Assembly (NCBI GenBank): GCA_934233735.1
Contig: CAKQGQ010000010.1
Location: 18,766-82,765 of the forward strand
Origin: an uncultured Clostridia bacterium
GTDB lineage: Bacteria > Bacillota > Clostridia > Peptostreptococcales > Anaerovoracaceae
Direction: 5' to 3'
Length of the DNA stretch: 64,000 nt
Part shown: piece after piece, positions 15,110-24,132 of the stretch
Layout of the letters: each line of letters begins with the position of its first letter
How positions within the stretch are numbered: the stretch's first letter is position 1
The notes under the pieces: generated by a model
Told to the model about the DNA's origin: nothing
What the model saw: only the letters and a program-made list of their open reading frames with translations
Database searches by the model: none
Position numbers and translations under genes: made by a program

Positions 15110-15258
15110 TCTGCACTCGCCTCCTTTTGTTCATAATAAATTTGCATTGCTGCGTAATAAAAAGCCTTATCGGCTGTGGATAAGGCTGTCAGTTCGTCTA
15201 ATGTATGTCCGCGCAGGATGTAGAAGCCAATCATGGCGGCTTCGTCATCCTGCTCCAT
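15088..15258 (-). CDS. Frameshift extension of tail assembly chaperone (T part)
   Basis: A 56-codon frame whose ATG overlaps the stop of the chaperone gene (TGATG) and which overlaps the tape-measure start by 22 bp. It lies in the -1 frame relative to the chaperone. A slippery A AAA AAC site precedes the chaperone stop. Its residues (AAMIGFYILRGHTLDEL, then KAFYYAAMQIYYEQ) match the short second ORF found between chaperone and tape measure in many phages. The main product is probably a fusion made by frameshifting. Independent initiation is also possible. Confidence 0.8.
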   Translation of the reverse strand: MEQDDEAAMIGFYILRGHTLDELTALSTADKAFYYAAMQIYYEQKEASAEWLRKRM

Positions 15259-15650
15259 CAGTTTTTTACATTCTGGCCGAGGTCTTTTAAGTCATACATC
15301 TCAAGAATGAACTCAGCGAGTTTGTTTATCTCGCCGAGACTATCGTCCAGAATCTCGGTTACGATGTCGTACGGCTCTACACAGCCGTACGCTTCCTGCA
15401 GCTCTTTGTCCTGCAGAATCGGTACTGATTCGTAAATCAGCTGTTTATACAGTTCTAAGCCGCCTTCTGCGCTTTCCTCGTCTGCCATGTCGAGGATTTC
15501 GCAGATTCGAGTGAGTTTGTGTTTTTTAACAAGCAAATTCTCTCCCAAAACTTTGGAACTATATTCCCGATACTTCGTCTTGTCGTCTCTTTTCTGTGCG
15601 CGTGCAAGAAGAGACTCTTTCGTCGCGCGTTTCATTTTTTTCTTTGCCAT
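15258..15650 (-). CDS. Tail assembly chaperone (XkdN-like)
   Basis: 130 residues, starting with a basic segment (MAKKKMKRATKESLLARAQK) followed by a helical domain (LTRICEILDMADEE, GGLELYKQLIYESVPILQD, YDIVTEILDDSLGEIN). This is the XkdN/TAC_2-type pattern. The protein coats the tape measure during tail assembly. It ends DLGQNVKN on the slippery sequence, so part of the product would continue into the frame at 15088-15258. Confidence 0.85.
   Translation of the reverse strand: MAKKKMKRATKESLLARAQKRDDKTKYREYSSKVLGENLLVKKHKLTRICEILDMADEESAEGGLELYKQLIYESVPILQDKELQEAYGCVEPYDIVTEILDDSLGEINKLAEFILEMYDLKDLGQNVKN
15261..15267 (-). promoter_or_regulatory. -1 frameshift slippery site A AAA AAC
   Basis: On the minus strand the chaperone ends GTA AAA AAC TGA. 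The heptamer A AAA AAC is in the right phase for simultaneous -1 slippage. The -1 frame continues CTG ATG GAG into the T part without a stop. Confidence 0.82.
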
Positions 15651-15658
15651 GTTTCCTC

Positions 15659-16096
15659 CTAGTCAATTAAATCAAGTGGCAGGAAATCTGCGAACTTGAA
15701 CGGCACTTCCTCTTCCATTAGCGTCTTTTGCTCAAAATTCAGTAATGTCAGTTCATCGAGTGTAACTTCATTGAACTGAATTCTCTCGGCGCCTTGACTC
15801 GCAGGGTCTTCCAACTTTCCGACAATCATGATTTCAGGAACCCTGCCTTTTTTGACCTCTTTGTAGACAAGGGCTGTTATAGAGCTGTCCACTTTATGGA
15901 ATACCATTGTGCCGCTTCCTGCATATCCTGTGAACTTCTGATGCTCGCCCGGGTCTTCTGCGACATCAACCTGCTCGTAATTCAGGGTTAGCTTAGCTTC
16001 AAATTTTTTGATGTTTGCAGCTTTATTCCCGTTAATCCAAACCGTCCCGAAGGTTCCGTTGATAACATCGTTTGCTTGCATTTTTTTCTTAAACAT
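15659..16096 (-). CDS. Phage tail tube protein (XkdM)
   Basis: 145 residues. ANDVINGTFGTVWINGNKAA, then KKFEAKLTLNYEQVDVAEDP with GYAGSGTMVFHKVDS and RVPEIMIVGKLEDPASQGAE, is the XkdM/YqbM tail-tube pattern. It polymerises into the inner tube of the contractile tail. Located immediately after the sheath gene with an 11-bp gap. Confidence 0.92.
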   Translation of the reverse strand: MFKKKMQANDVINGTFGTVWINGNKAANIKKFEAKLTLNYEQVDVAEDPGEHQKFTGYAGSGTMVFHKVDSSITALVYKEVKKGRVPEIMIVGKLEDPASQGAERIQFNEVTLDELTLLNFEQKTLMEEEVPFKFADFLPLDLID

Positions 16097-16106
16097 CGCT
16101 TACCTC

Positions 16107-17156
16107 CTAGTTCATACAGATGTTGAATGTCAAATCTTCGATTGCGTCCAAAATCTGAATGTTTGCCTTTACGAATACATAGCTCTTGTACGGGTTTTTC
16201 TTTACGGTCAGGTCGTCCCAGTCCATAGCCTCCGTCTTTCCGCCTGCTACAATCGCCTTTCGCTGTGCGTCAACATCGATTTCGGCCAGATTCTGATAAT
16301 CAGGATTTAAGACACCTTCTGCCGCGAGTCGGCGGAAATAGTTGTTGACCGCCGCAACGAAAATGCTTTGGTTGTCGAGCGAGTTCTTGTATTTCCCAAG
16401 GTAGTAATTCTTAAAGGTCTCCATGATGTCCTCACGGATCATGTCCATTGCTTCCACGATGGTGATTTTCTTAAAGTCATCAAGTACGGCTGTCGTGGCG
16501 CTGTTTACCGCGCGAGCAATTTTTACGTTGCCATAGTCGTTAATCAGTACTAAGTTTCCGGCATCGATTACAGTGTCGATGTTTTCCACATCGTCCACCG
16601 ATTTCAGGTCGGTAAGCTCGTAATAGGTGGCGGAGCGGTCCATTCCAAGCCCTGCAAAAAGTCCTGCGAGGCGCGGAAGATATTTGTTTCCGGTAAGCTC
16701 TGTTCCATCTGTTTTCACCGCCTTTATGTTCTTTAAGTTCACGACATGCATGTCATCCGGCGTTGACGCTCCGGAGACCACCGCCTTCACGCGCAGCGAT
16801 GTGTTAGTCGCGTTTCGCGCGGACACATAGGCGATTAAATCCGTCTGCGTGCTGTTTAAGTGGCACACCCAGTTGAATTTCAGCGCATCAAGTGTCGCTT
16901 TCACGTCGTCAATACTTTCTTCAGCTCCAAGCCTTACAGCATAGAGCTTGTTTGCGCCTGCGTCAAGTGCAGACTGTAAAAGAGCGGTATTTTCTACCGT
17001 CCAATCGTTTGTGATTTCCGCCGCAGTTTTATACTCGTGCAGCGTTGTGGTCTTTGTCGCGTCGGTCAAAATCACGCACACAACTCCGCGTGCGCTTCGT
17101 AATACCGCAGTATTCGCCTTCGTCACGAATTCCACTACAACATTTGGTAATCCCAT
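16107..17156 (-). CDS. Contractile tail sheath protein (XkdK)
   Basis: 349 residues. N-terminus GLPNVVVEFVTKANTAVLRS matches the start of XkdK-type sheaths. Central RLGAEESIDDVKATLDALKF and the C-terminal part with MDMIREDIMETFKNYYLGKY, NNYFRRLAAEGVLNP and FVKANIQILDAIEDLTF are typical. It places the phage among contractile-tailed (myovirus-type) phages. Confidence 0.94.
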   Translation of the reverse strand: MGLPNVVVEFVTKANTAVLRSARGVVCVILTDATKTTTLHEYKTAAEITNDWTVENTALLQSALDAGANKLYAVRLGAEESIDDVKATLDALKFNWVCHLNSTQTDLIAYVSARNATNTSLRVKAVVSGASTPDDMHVVNLKNIKAVKTDGTELTGNKYLPRLAGLFAGLGMDRSATYYELTDLKSVDDVENIDTVIDAGNLVLINDYGNVKIARAVNSATTAVLDDFKKITIVEAMDMIREDIMETFKNYYLGKYKNSLDNQSIFVAAVNNYFRRLAAEGVLNPDYQNLAEIDVDAQRKAIVAGGKTEAMDWDDLTVKKNPYKSYVFVKANIQILDAIEDLTFNICMN

Positions 17157-17166
17157 TTCATACCTC

Positions 17167-17586
17167 CTAATTTACTTCGAGTTCTTCCATGTTCGGATAG
17201 CCGCTTTCCGTGTCGACGCTTTGGTACATTTCAAAGTTGAAGCTCATAACGAGTACATCGTCGTCAACTTCAAAATCCACCTCGTCAATCGGCACTGCGA
17301 AAGTTTCTGTTACAAAAATGCGAAAAAGGAACAGCTGCGATAGCTGTTCCTGCATGTCAATCAGTTCCTGCTGGTTAAGGTTTTCATCGCTCGGGAAATA
17401 ATAGACGCGGATTTCTCCCCGGTCTCTGATGAAATCGGGCTTTCCGTCTCTGCTTGCGGTGTGCCTTATGAAAAAGCACTTTTTTCCAAAATCTTCGGTT
17501 TTGTCCGTAGACCAAACTTTAACATTTGGAAAATTCGCCTTCAGTTTTTTCGTTATTGCCTTTATTAAATCTGCAACTGTTATCAT
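17167..17586 (-). CDS. Tail terminator-like protein (DUF6838 type)
   Basis: 139 residues. ITVADLIKAITKKLKANFPN, then CFFIRHTAS and IRVYYFPSDENLNQQELIDM, then strands VDFEVDDDVLVMSFNFEMYQ. The fold pattern and position (between the gp10-like connector and the sheath) fit the DUF6838/tail-terminator family, which caps the tail tube. Overlaps the upstream gene by ATGA. Confidence 0.78.
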   Translation of the reverse strand: MITVADLIKAITKKLKANFPNVKVWSTDKTEDFGKKCFFIRHTASRDGKPDFIRDRGEIRVYYFPSDENLNQQELIDMQEQLSQLFLFRIFVTETFAVPIDEVDFEVDDDVLVMSFNFEMYQSVDTESGYPNMEELEVN

Positions 17587-18014
17587 TTCTCAAGCTCCTT
17601 TATGATGAAATCCATCAGCTCACCTTCCACATCGCCTTCAAATCTGTTTTGCCACTCGCTCAGAGCGTTATTCATAACCTCGAAGGCTTTTACGCGCCCA
17701 ATCTTGACCTTGTTCGGTCTATGACCTACCAGAGCGTGTCCTAATTCAATTAGGTGATTGTGCGGCGCACGGTTATATACCCTGACATTGTAGTCAGAAT
17801 CCGACCATTCGTAGACCTGCCGCCCTGCCGCAAACCCCCTTAGGTAGTTTCCGGTGATTTTCCTGACGGCAGTCTTGGCTTTATCCTTCACATAATTGCG
17901 GAATTTTCGCGCTTCCGCTTTCATGAATTTTTCCGTTTCTTTTGGAAACGCCTTCATGATGCTCGTGATGCCTTTCGACAGGTCGCCTTCAATTCTCATT
18001 TCACTTTGGCTCAT
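17583..18014 (-). CDS. HK97 gp10-like head-tail connector (XkdI)
   Basis: 143 residues with the gp10 pattern: ITSIMKAFPKETEKFMKAEA, FRNYVKDKAKTAVRKITGNY and the conserved NRAPHNHLIELGHALVGH. It sits at the neck and helps join tail to head. Overlaps its neighbours by one and four bases. Confidence 0.9.
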   Translation of the reverse strand: MSQSEMRIEGDLSKGITSIMKAFPKETEKFMKAEARKFRNYVKDKAKTAVRKITGNYLRGFAAGRQVYEWSDSDYNVRVYNRAPHNHLIELGHALVGHRPNKVKIGRVKAFEVMNNALSEWQNRFEGDVEGELMDFIIKELEK

Positions 18015-18358
18015 CAGATCACCTCCTGCGCATATATCGTTGTGAACCGCTCGGTTCTGACCGGTGGCAGGATATAGTTAATGTCCAGCCTGTGTTTCGT
18101 ACCGAAGCAGTCCATCCACAGAATCCAGCAGCCGGGTGTGATATCTATAGTCGTTTCGCTGCGAACGGTCACCGTGTGCGTGGTTTTTGACAGTATTGTG
18201 TCTGCGGGTCTTCCGGTCAGGAGCGAGCCGGTTCGCGGCTCGACTTTTGCCCATGCTTTTTTGATTAGCCTTTCAACCGGCTGGTCCTGCCCCAGTTTAT
18301 TTTCTTCGGTGTCGAATTTCCAAAACTCCACGCGTTCATCTAACTGCCCTGCGTTCAT
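18014..18358 (-). CDS. Head-closure protein (SPP1 gp16-like)
   Basis: 114 residues. NAGQLDERVEFWKFDTEENK start, AWAKVEPRTGSLLTGRPAD and the ETTIDITPGCWILW strands are typical of the phage head-tail joining family (gp16/gpFII-like). It closes the portal channel after packaging. Confidence 0.9.
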   Translation of the reverse strand: MNAGQLDERVEFWKFDTEENKLGQDQPVERLIKKAWAKVEPRTGSLLTGRPADTILSKTTHTVTVRSETTIDITPGCWILWMDCFGTKHRLDINYILPPVRTERFTTIYAQEVI

Positions 18359-18663
18359 CCGCTCACCCCCGGAAAGTCACTGCTTAATGCGATGTGGTTT
18401 AAAAGTTCATTGGCCGACAATGGAATGTTCTCAAGGCTTTTTTCTGACACCGCGCCGCGATTATCGTACCAGTGAACGACGATCTGCTTAATTGTGAGCC
18501 AGTAAAGCTGCGACTTCGGCTCGCCGTTTTCCACTTCAAACCGTTTCCCGGTTGCCGATTCTGCGAGCTGAACCGCAGCGTCAAAGAGCGGCTCCGTCAC
18601 CGGATCACCGCTCTGAATTTTTGCATACTCCTCAAGGTCACTTCTCATCTTGTCCGCTAACAT
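18355..18663 (-). CDS. Head-tail connector (gp6-like)
   Basis: 102 residues, mostly helical, with DAAVQLAESATGKRFE, QLYWLTIKQIVVHWYDNRGA and PLSANELLNHI. This matches the HK97 gp6/phi YqbG connector ring family. It is placed right after the capsid gene. Confidence 0.88.
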   Translation of the reverse strand: MLADKMRSDLEEYAKIQSGDPVTEPLFDAAVQLAESATGKRFEVENGEPKSQLYWLTIKQIVVHWYDNRGAVSEKSLENIPLSANELLNHIALSSDFPGVSG

Positions 18664-18676
18664 ATCTTATCCTTTC

Positions 18677-19894
18677 TTAGCCGGTTTGCTGCGTCTTTAC
18701 GTCCTTTTTGATGATGAGAACGCCGCTTGGATCAAGCAGCTTTCCGTCTGCGATCATCATGATCTTCTGCTTTTCCTGATTCGTGTCGTGGTCAGACCAT
18801 CTTACCGTTCTCATTTCCATGTTGGAGTTGATTGCGTAATCCTTGAGGTTCGCGAAGATTGCAATTACATCTCCCTTCGCCGCATCGTCGAAGTTAGCGA
18901 TTACATCTACCTCTACAGTCTCGACACCTTTTCCGCTGAATCTGTAGTTTTCGCCTCCGTCAATTCCGTAGTTGACCCTTCCGATCGGCTGTCCGGTTGT
19001 ATCTACCATGCCGTCAATATAGGAGTCGAAAGTTCCCTGCGCCATGATGAATTCGCCCTTTCTGTAGGCTTTTTTCATCTTTGCAAATACTTTCTTTTTC
19101 CATGTTGCCCAGCTTGAAATTTCCTCTTCAGTGAGGGTGATTACGTTAGCAGTCGGCACACGGGAGTCCTTAGTGATGCCTAAAGGCTGGCCGCTTCCGG
19201 TGCCGTTGATGATTGCCTTGTCGATTGCTTCTGCCATCGCTTCTACTGCCAATCTGATGAATTCGTTCTTGAATTCTTCGAGAGTTACAACAGAAGCAAG
19301 CAGCGTCATCGCGATTTTGCATTCAAGTCCGTGATAGCTGAATGTTACTTTCGTGTTTGCCTGGACTTTCTGGTCGTCCGATGCGCCCTCTCCTACCCAG
19401 CTTGCCGTCGGCTTCAGGGAGAGGATTGGAACTTCCACACCGCCCTGAATATTGAGCTTTCTAACCTTGGCATAAAGGTTGCCGTAGGCCTTCATTTCGC
19501 GAATGATCTCTTTTACGAGTGTTGTCGGAATGAGCGCTGATACATCGCTTACTCCACTTTTTGCCGCTGCGTTTTGGAACTGTTCCGGAATCGGTGTGTT
19601 TTTTTGAACATAATCCATGAATGCTCTTTCGTATTCTTCGGTCGCAAAGATGTCTTTCGCTTCCGGCTGCTTGCTATTCAGTACCTTTTCTCCGTCATCG
19701 ATGAGCCCGCTCGGCTTTGCGATTACCTTCGAGTTGAGCGCTTCAAAGTCCGCTCTTGCTTTGGCTTCCTCTTCATGGTTTGCGTCGAGGTCTTTCACCT
19801 CCTGCATCTTGGCTGTAGCTTCCTGCAGCTTTCCCTCTTCAATCAGGACGTTTGCTTCATCAAGTAACTGTTTTCTTTTTTCTTCGTATCCCAT
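18677..19894 (-). CDS. HK97-fold major capsid protein
   Basis: 405 residues. The first about 110 are a coiled-coil scaffolding (delta) region (ANVLIEEGKLQEATAKMQEV). The HK97 fold follows with SALIPTTLVKEIIREMKAYG, RKLNIQGGVEVPILSLKPTA, ECKIAMTLLASVVTLEEF and INGTGSGQPLGITKDSR. The delta domain would be removed by the protease encoded next upstream. Confidence 0.94.
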   Translation of the reverse strand: MGYEEKRKQLLDEANVLIEEGKLQEATAKMQEVKDLDANHEEEAKARADFEALNSKVIAKPSGLIDDGEKVLNSKQPEAKDIFATEEYERAFMDYVQKNTPIPEQFQNAAAKSGVSDVSALIPTTLVKEIIREMKAYGNLYAKVRKLNIQGGVEVPILSLKPTASWVGEGASDDQKVQANTKVTFSYHGLECKIAMTLLASVVTLEEFKNEFIRLAVEAMAEAIDKAIINGTGSGQPLGITKDSRVPTANVITLTEEEISSWATWKKKVFAKMKKAYRKGEFIMAQGTFDSYIDGMVDTTGQPIGRVNYGIDGGENYRFSGKGVETVEVDVIANFDDAAKGDVIAIFANLKDYAINSNMEMRTVRWSDHDTNQEKQKIMMIADGKLLDPSGVLIIKKDVKTQQTG

Positions 19895-19924
19895 TTTTTC
19901 CTCCTGTGGATTCTTTTGATTGAG

Positions 19925-20671
19925 TTATAACGTTTCACCCTGTGCGTACTGCGGCGGGCGGTATAAATTTAAAAGCTCCAGTTCGGCTTTCGCCGCCTCC
20001 AGAGCTTTCTCATTCCTTGTGTTTTTCATTTTTTCCGGCATATCCAAAAATTTGAACATGAACTCGCTTTCGGTGGCTACTGCGGCGACTGACTCCTCTT
20101 CGATGTTGAAATAGGTTTTTGCCGTGTCGCTTGTGAGCCATGTTTCGGCGTTTACGATTTCTTCGATTGCCTCTGATGTTACGCTTGACAGCTTTCTCGA
20201 ATTATAGACCTGCATAATGCATTTTTGGATTTCATCAAGCTGCGCTGCCATTTCGCGCATTTCGGCTGCGTTATATCCGCCGTACAAGCAGATCATCGGG
20301 CTATGGACCATCATTGCAGATCCTGTCCGCATTACGATTCTGTCTCCTGCCATTGCGATTACGGACGCGATGGATGCGGCCACGCCGTCAATGTAGACCG
20401 TCACATTTCCGTCGTAATTTTTCAGCATGTTGTAGATTGCGATTCCAGCGAACACGGAGCCGCCGTTTGAGTTGATGTGGACGTTGATGTCTTTTCCGTC
20501 TGCGTCTTTGATGAAATCTTTGATCGCGCCCGGATATTTGTCCTCTTTATCCCATGCGCCCCACCACGAGGACACGATGTCGCCGTAGATATACAGGTCA
20601 ACGCTTGTCTCGGTGGCATTCTTGGGCGTCATAAGGCTTCTTAAGTTGTCGTTTATAAAAGTCTTTGCCAT
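19925..20671 (-). CDS. ClpP-like head maturation protease
   Basis: 248 residues. The serine protease fold shows INSNGGSVFAGIAIYNML, the nucleophile Ser100 in DGVAASIASVIAM and His123 in MMVHSPM. It cleaves the capsid scaffolding domain during head maturation. Standard position between portal and capsid. Confidence 0.93.
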   Translation of the reverse strand: MAKTFINDNLRSLMTPKNATETSVDLYIYGDIVSSWWGAWDKEDKYPGAIKDFIKDADGKDINVHINSNGGSVFAGIAIYNMLKNYDGNVTVYIDGVAASIASVIAMAGDRIVMRTGSAMMVHSPMICLYGGYNAAEMREMAAQLDEIQKCIMQVYNSRKLSSVTSEAIEEIVNAETWLTSDTAKTYFNIEEESVAAVATESEFMFKFLDMPEKMKNTRNEKALEAAKAELELLNLYRPPQYAQGETL

Positions 20672-20672
20672 G

Positions 20673-21914
20673 CTATCTCCCTTCTATCAGTCTGTTGATT
20701 GTTTTGATTATCTCCGCATCGTTTTCCGGGTTCTTTCCGGTTATCTTCGATGTCAGATTCTTGATTTGGTTTACAACTGCCGTATCCAGTCGTCTGATAG
20801 CTTCATCGCCGCCGTCGATTGGCGACAGGTTGAATATGCTTCGCCACTCATTCGGCGTGAGGGCTCCGCGGTCTACCATCTGGACAAGCTGCATCTTCGT
20901 ACTAAACGAGGCGTGCGAAAGCCCGTATGCCTCAAAAACAATTCGGTTTCCGGTACCGCGCTCTCTTCTTGTGAAGATTTTCCGTGTGAACTCATCCTGC
21001 AGCTGTTTGACATCCGGCTCGATTTCTGCTTCGTAGTAGGAGTTCCACTGGTCTTCTGTCGGCTTTGATGTCACGATTTCGTCGTTCGTGTTAAAAATCT
21101 TGTAGACTCTGTTTGTTACGCGTTCGATGATTGCGGCGTTCGGGACGTAGTCTTCGGGCTTGACCTGCGTCAGCTCCGCTTTGGAGTCGATTGCCGCCAC
21201 GCCGAGATTGTTAGCCTCTTCAATGTTCATGTAATTTCTGACGAAATCTTCCGCGTACTTCTTGATGTCTTCGCCCTTCAGGCCTTGTGTGATTTTCAAG
21301 ATCCACCTGATTATCGCGGAATTCTTTATCGCTGCCACCAGTCCGCGGTCAATCGTATAGATTTCTTCCATCAGGGGCTGAAGTGCCGGCACGATGGAGT
21401 CTCCGAAGACGTCCTGCTCGCCATAGTCGCCCCGAAGGTGTATTAAGTTTGAATACCGGAAGACCGGCATGGTTCCGTTGTTTAGGTAAAAACGAATGCC
21501 AAGCTCGCCATCGGCAAGCCACACACTCTCAGCGCCTGCGGCTGGAACAGGATATAGCGCTTCCGGGAGCCCGTCCTGATTTCGCGCGATAAAAATAAAG
21601 GCGTTCCCGTTGAGCTTTAACGAGATCGCCGTTTTTTCAATCAGCTTTTGAAATGTCATGACTGGGTTCGGTTCTTCCAGTAGGAACCGGATGTATGCGT
21701 GCGGATTAACCTGAATCTTCCGCACGCCGTTTATTTCGGTTTCAACGATGTGCTTCGCAACTGTTTTTCCCAAGCCCTTTACGTATGGCCTCAGGCAGCT
21801 TCGCACAAGGTCTGACTGATAGACCTTGCCATCGTAAGCAAAGTATCCGTTGTTTGCCATGGTAATCATTTTGAATACGTTTTTTTCTGTTTTGTCTCTC
21901 TTGAAAAATCCCAT
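20673..21914 (-). CDS. Phage portal protein
   Basis: 413 residues from MGFFKRDK at 21914 (GGAGAAAAA upstream). The longer in-frame extension overlaps the terminase and lacks a ribosome site. HK97-type motifs: ISLKLNGNAFIFIARN, NLIHLRGDYGEQDVFGDS, EIVTSKPTEDQWNSYYEAEI and GALTPNEWRSIFNLSPI. It forms the dodecameric DNA gate of the capsid. Its C-terminus ends next to the protease start. Confidence 0.94.
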   Translation of the reverse strand: MGFFKRDKTEKNVFKMITMANNGYFAYDGKVYQSDLVRSCLRPYVKGLGKTVAKHIVETEINGVRKIQVNPHAYIRFLLEEPNPVMTFQKLIEKTAISLKLNGNAFIFIARNQDGLPEALYPVPAAGAESVWLADGELGIRFYLNNGTMPVFRYSNLIHLRGDYGEQDVFGDSIVPALQPLMEEIYTIDRGLVAAIKNSAIIRWILKITQGLKGEDIKKYAEDFVRNYMNIEEANNLGVAAIDSKAELTQVKPEDYVPNAAIIERVTNRVYKIFNTNDEIVTSKPTEDQWNSYYEAEIEPDVKQLQDEFTRKIFTRRERGTGNRIVFEAYGLSHASFSTKMQLVQMVDRGALTPNEWRSIFNLSPIDGGDEAIRRLDTAVVNQIKNLTSKITGKNPENDAEIIKTINRLIEGR

Positions 21915-21922
21915 TTTTTCTC

Positions 21923-23623
21923 CTAAATCATCGCTTCGTAATCCGTCTCTCGGTTGTGCAGCACTGTGTATGCGTCGAGAAGTGCCGCCGTTCCGTCGAT
22001 TCTGCGTCGCTGGTTCTTCCCTTTGTGTGGCTGAATATTTCCGTTTCGGTCGATGTCGACGCTTGTGTTCGTGAAGCACCACTTGTCCACCGGGTTGTTG
22101 TTGTAAATAATCTTGTGTGCTTTAAAGTCGGCGGCCAAGTCATGCATCGGTACAGAGAGCGTCTTCTTGCCCTGCCGTAGCGGTATCATGTTCTCCTTGC
22201 CGAATTTCATAGCCATTTCCTCCACCCAGTACTCCGCTGCCCAGTCATCATATCCAATGAAAAATGGATAAATGTCGTAGTCTCGGTATAGTTCTTCAAA
22301 CCACTGCGTGATATACTTCGGGTGAATCTTGTTTCCCGGAATCAGCTCAACGTATCCCTGCTCCGCCCAGATGTCGTACGGAATCTTATCCTCTTCCACG
22401 CGCTCTCTGACAAGGTCTTCCGGAAGCCAGTACTTCGACAGCACATAGATGTTATCATCATCTCTGACTTTGAATATCATCTTTGCTGCTGTGAGGTCGG
22501 TGGTCGCCGATAGGTCGACGCCTCCGATGCCGTATCTCGGCTTCAGCGTCAGGATATCGAACAGTGTTTCGTTGTTGATGTCCTCAAACGACAGCCACGC
22601 TTCGGTGCTTGTTTCTCTTATGCAAAAATCCTTGCATAGTAAATTTTTTACCAGCAAGGAATTTTCTTTCGCCTTATTCACCTTGCCTTTGAGGTTGGCG
22701 GTGTTTTTTATCGTGCCGAGCCCCGGGTTTGCCTTCGCCCATGCCTCTTCATCCGTCCACTCTTCGCGGCTGTCAAGCTCGTAGATAATCGGCAGGAATG
22801 TCTCGTCTTTATATCCCAGCTCCGACTCAAACCCGTTAATAATCATTACCGCTTCATCGTACAGAATATCGTAAATGGATTCCCGTACCGTTCCGGCGGT
22901 TGTTGTTATGAATATTAGGGGTTGTTCTCTTGAGGAAGTTCCGTCAACGATGACATCGTATAACTCCTTGGTTTTCCATGCGTGAATCTCATCCAGCAGT
23001 CCGCCGTGCACGTTGAGCCCGTCGAGCGTGTCCGAGTCGCTGCCGAGCGGCCGGAAATAACTGTCGTTATAGTCCGCTTCGAGTTCTGCAACCTTGGGCT
23101 TGATTCGTCTGAGAAGCGTCGGTGACTTTTTCACCATCTTTTTTGCTTCCAGCCAGATAATCTTCGCTTGGTCTTTTTTTGTTGCGCAGGCGTAAATTTC
23201 CGCACCGAGCTCCCCGTCTGCAATCTGCAGGTATAACCCAATCGCTGCGCTAAGCGTGGACTTTCCGTTTTTTCTACCAACGACAAGCATTACCTGCCGG
23301 TATTTCCGCAGACCGGTGATTTTATGCACGATGCCAAAGGTCGCCGCGATGAGGGCTTTCTGCCAGAGTTCAAGCCGGAATCGCTTTCCGCCGTAACGAC
23401 CTTTACTGTGCCTGCAGTAGTTTTCGATGAATTCCAGCGCGTGGTTTGCTTTTTTCGCGCTGTACTCCCACTCGCTGCTCGGATCGTCCATAATCCGGAC
23501 AAGCTCTTTATAAACCTTGTAAACCTTTAGGCTGACCACCTTGCCGTTTTGAATCTCGTCGAAATACTCCCGGATTGGATTGTATGTCAGCTCATATCTC
23601 ACTTTTCTTGCCCGTTCAGACAT
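21923..23623 (-). CDS. Terminase large subunit
   Basis: 566 residues from the ATG in a TGATG overlap with the small subunit. Walker A is VGRKNGKST (about residues 115-123). The Walker B region is VHGGLLDEIHAW near 220. The coupling motif FITTTAGTVRES follows. The nuclease part carries GGVDLSATTDLTA and FIGYDDWAAEYWVEE. It drives DNA into the head and cuts the concatemer. Related to the Terminase_1/YmfN family used by cos phages. Confidence 0.95.
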   Translation of the reverse strand: MSERARKVRYELTYNPIREYFDEIQNGKVVSLKVYKVYKELVRIMDDPSSEWEYSAKKANHALEFIENYCRHSKGRYGGKRFRLELWQKALIAATFGIVHKITGLRKYRQVMLVVGRKNGKSTLSAAIGLYLQIADGELGAEIYACATKKDQAKIIWLEAKKMVKKSPTLLRRIKPKVAELEADYNDSYFRPLGSDSDTLDGLNVHGGLLDEIHAWKTKELYDVIVDGTSSREQPLIFITTTAGTVRESIYDILYDEAVMIINGFESELGYKDETFLPIIYELDSREEWTDEEAWAKANPGLGTIKNTANLKGKVNKAKENSLLVKNLLCKDFCIRETSTEAWLSFEDINNETLFDILTLKPRYGIGGVDLSATTDLTAAKMIFKVRDDDNIYVLSKYWLPEDLVRERVEEDKIPYDIWAEQGYVELIPGNKIHPKYITQWFEELYRDYDIYPFFIGYDDWAAEYWVEEMAMKFGKENMIPLRQGKKTLSVPMHDLAADFKAHKIIYNNNPVDKWCFTNTSVDIDRNGNIQPHKGKNQRRRIDGTAALLDAYTVLHNRETDYEAMI

Positions 23624-24045
23624 CACGAATCCCTCTCACTCAAAAAGGCGTCGAATTCGTCAACCTCATCGTCTCGCTTTTCGTACTCCTCGGGTTTTGG
23701 AATCATGTCAGCCAGAGTTTTATATGCCGCGGTGTAATTTTTGAACATGGCGTTGTAGGTTTCAACTGCAGGGTTCTTTTTCGTCCCGTATTGGTTCTCG
23801 CCGTTCTTGTATTCGACCACGCAGCCCTCTTCATTAATCTGGTCTTTGAGGTCTGCCATCGTGACCGTCATAAATGCCAAATTTTTGATTAACGGCTCCG
23901 CAAAATCAAGCATTTTTTTCGTGACTTCGTCGATTTGTTTTCCTTTTTCGTGCCAGTTTTTGCGTAAACGGGCTATCTCTTTCTTAATCCGTTTTTCTTT
24001 TTCTTTCTTCTGTAAGTTCGTCGTTTCTTCTTTCTTTTTCTCCAT
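23623..24045 (-). CDS. Terminase small subunit (P27 family)
   Basis: 140 residues from the ATG at 24045. A GTG 12 bases earlier is possible, but spacing to the G-rich ribosome site favours the ATG. A basic, lysine-rich N-terminus precedes MLDFAEPLIKNLAFMTVTMA and the P27 signature ENQYGTKKNPAVETYNAMFK. It recognises the packaging site near its own gene. Confidence 0.88.
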   Translation of the reverse strand: MEKKKEETTNLQKKEKEKRIKKEIARLRKNWHEKGKQIDEVTKKMLDFAEPLIKNLAFMTVTMADLKDQINEEGCVVEYKNGENQYGTKKNPAVETYNAMFKNYTAAYKTLADMIPKPEEYEKRDDEVDEFDAFLSERDS

Positions 24046-24132
24046 GTTATACCACACCCCCTCTCGCGCGCACGCCCTGTGTGTTATTTGAAGGTGGGCA
24101 TTCGGTCAGGGATTTTGCCTTGTTTCCCCCTT

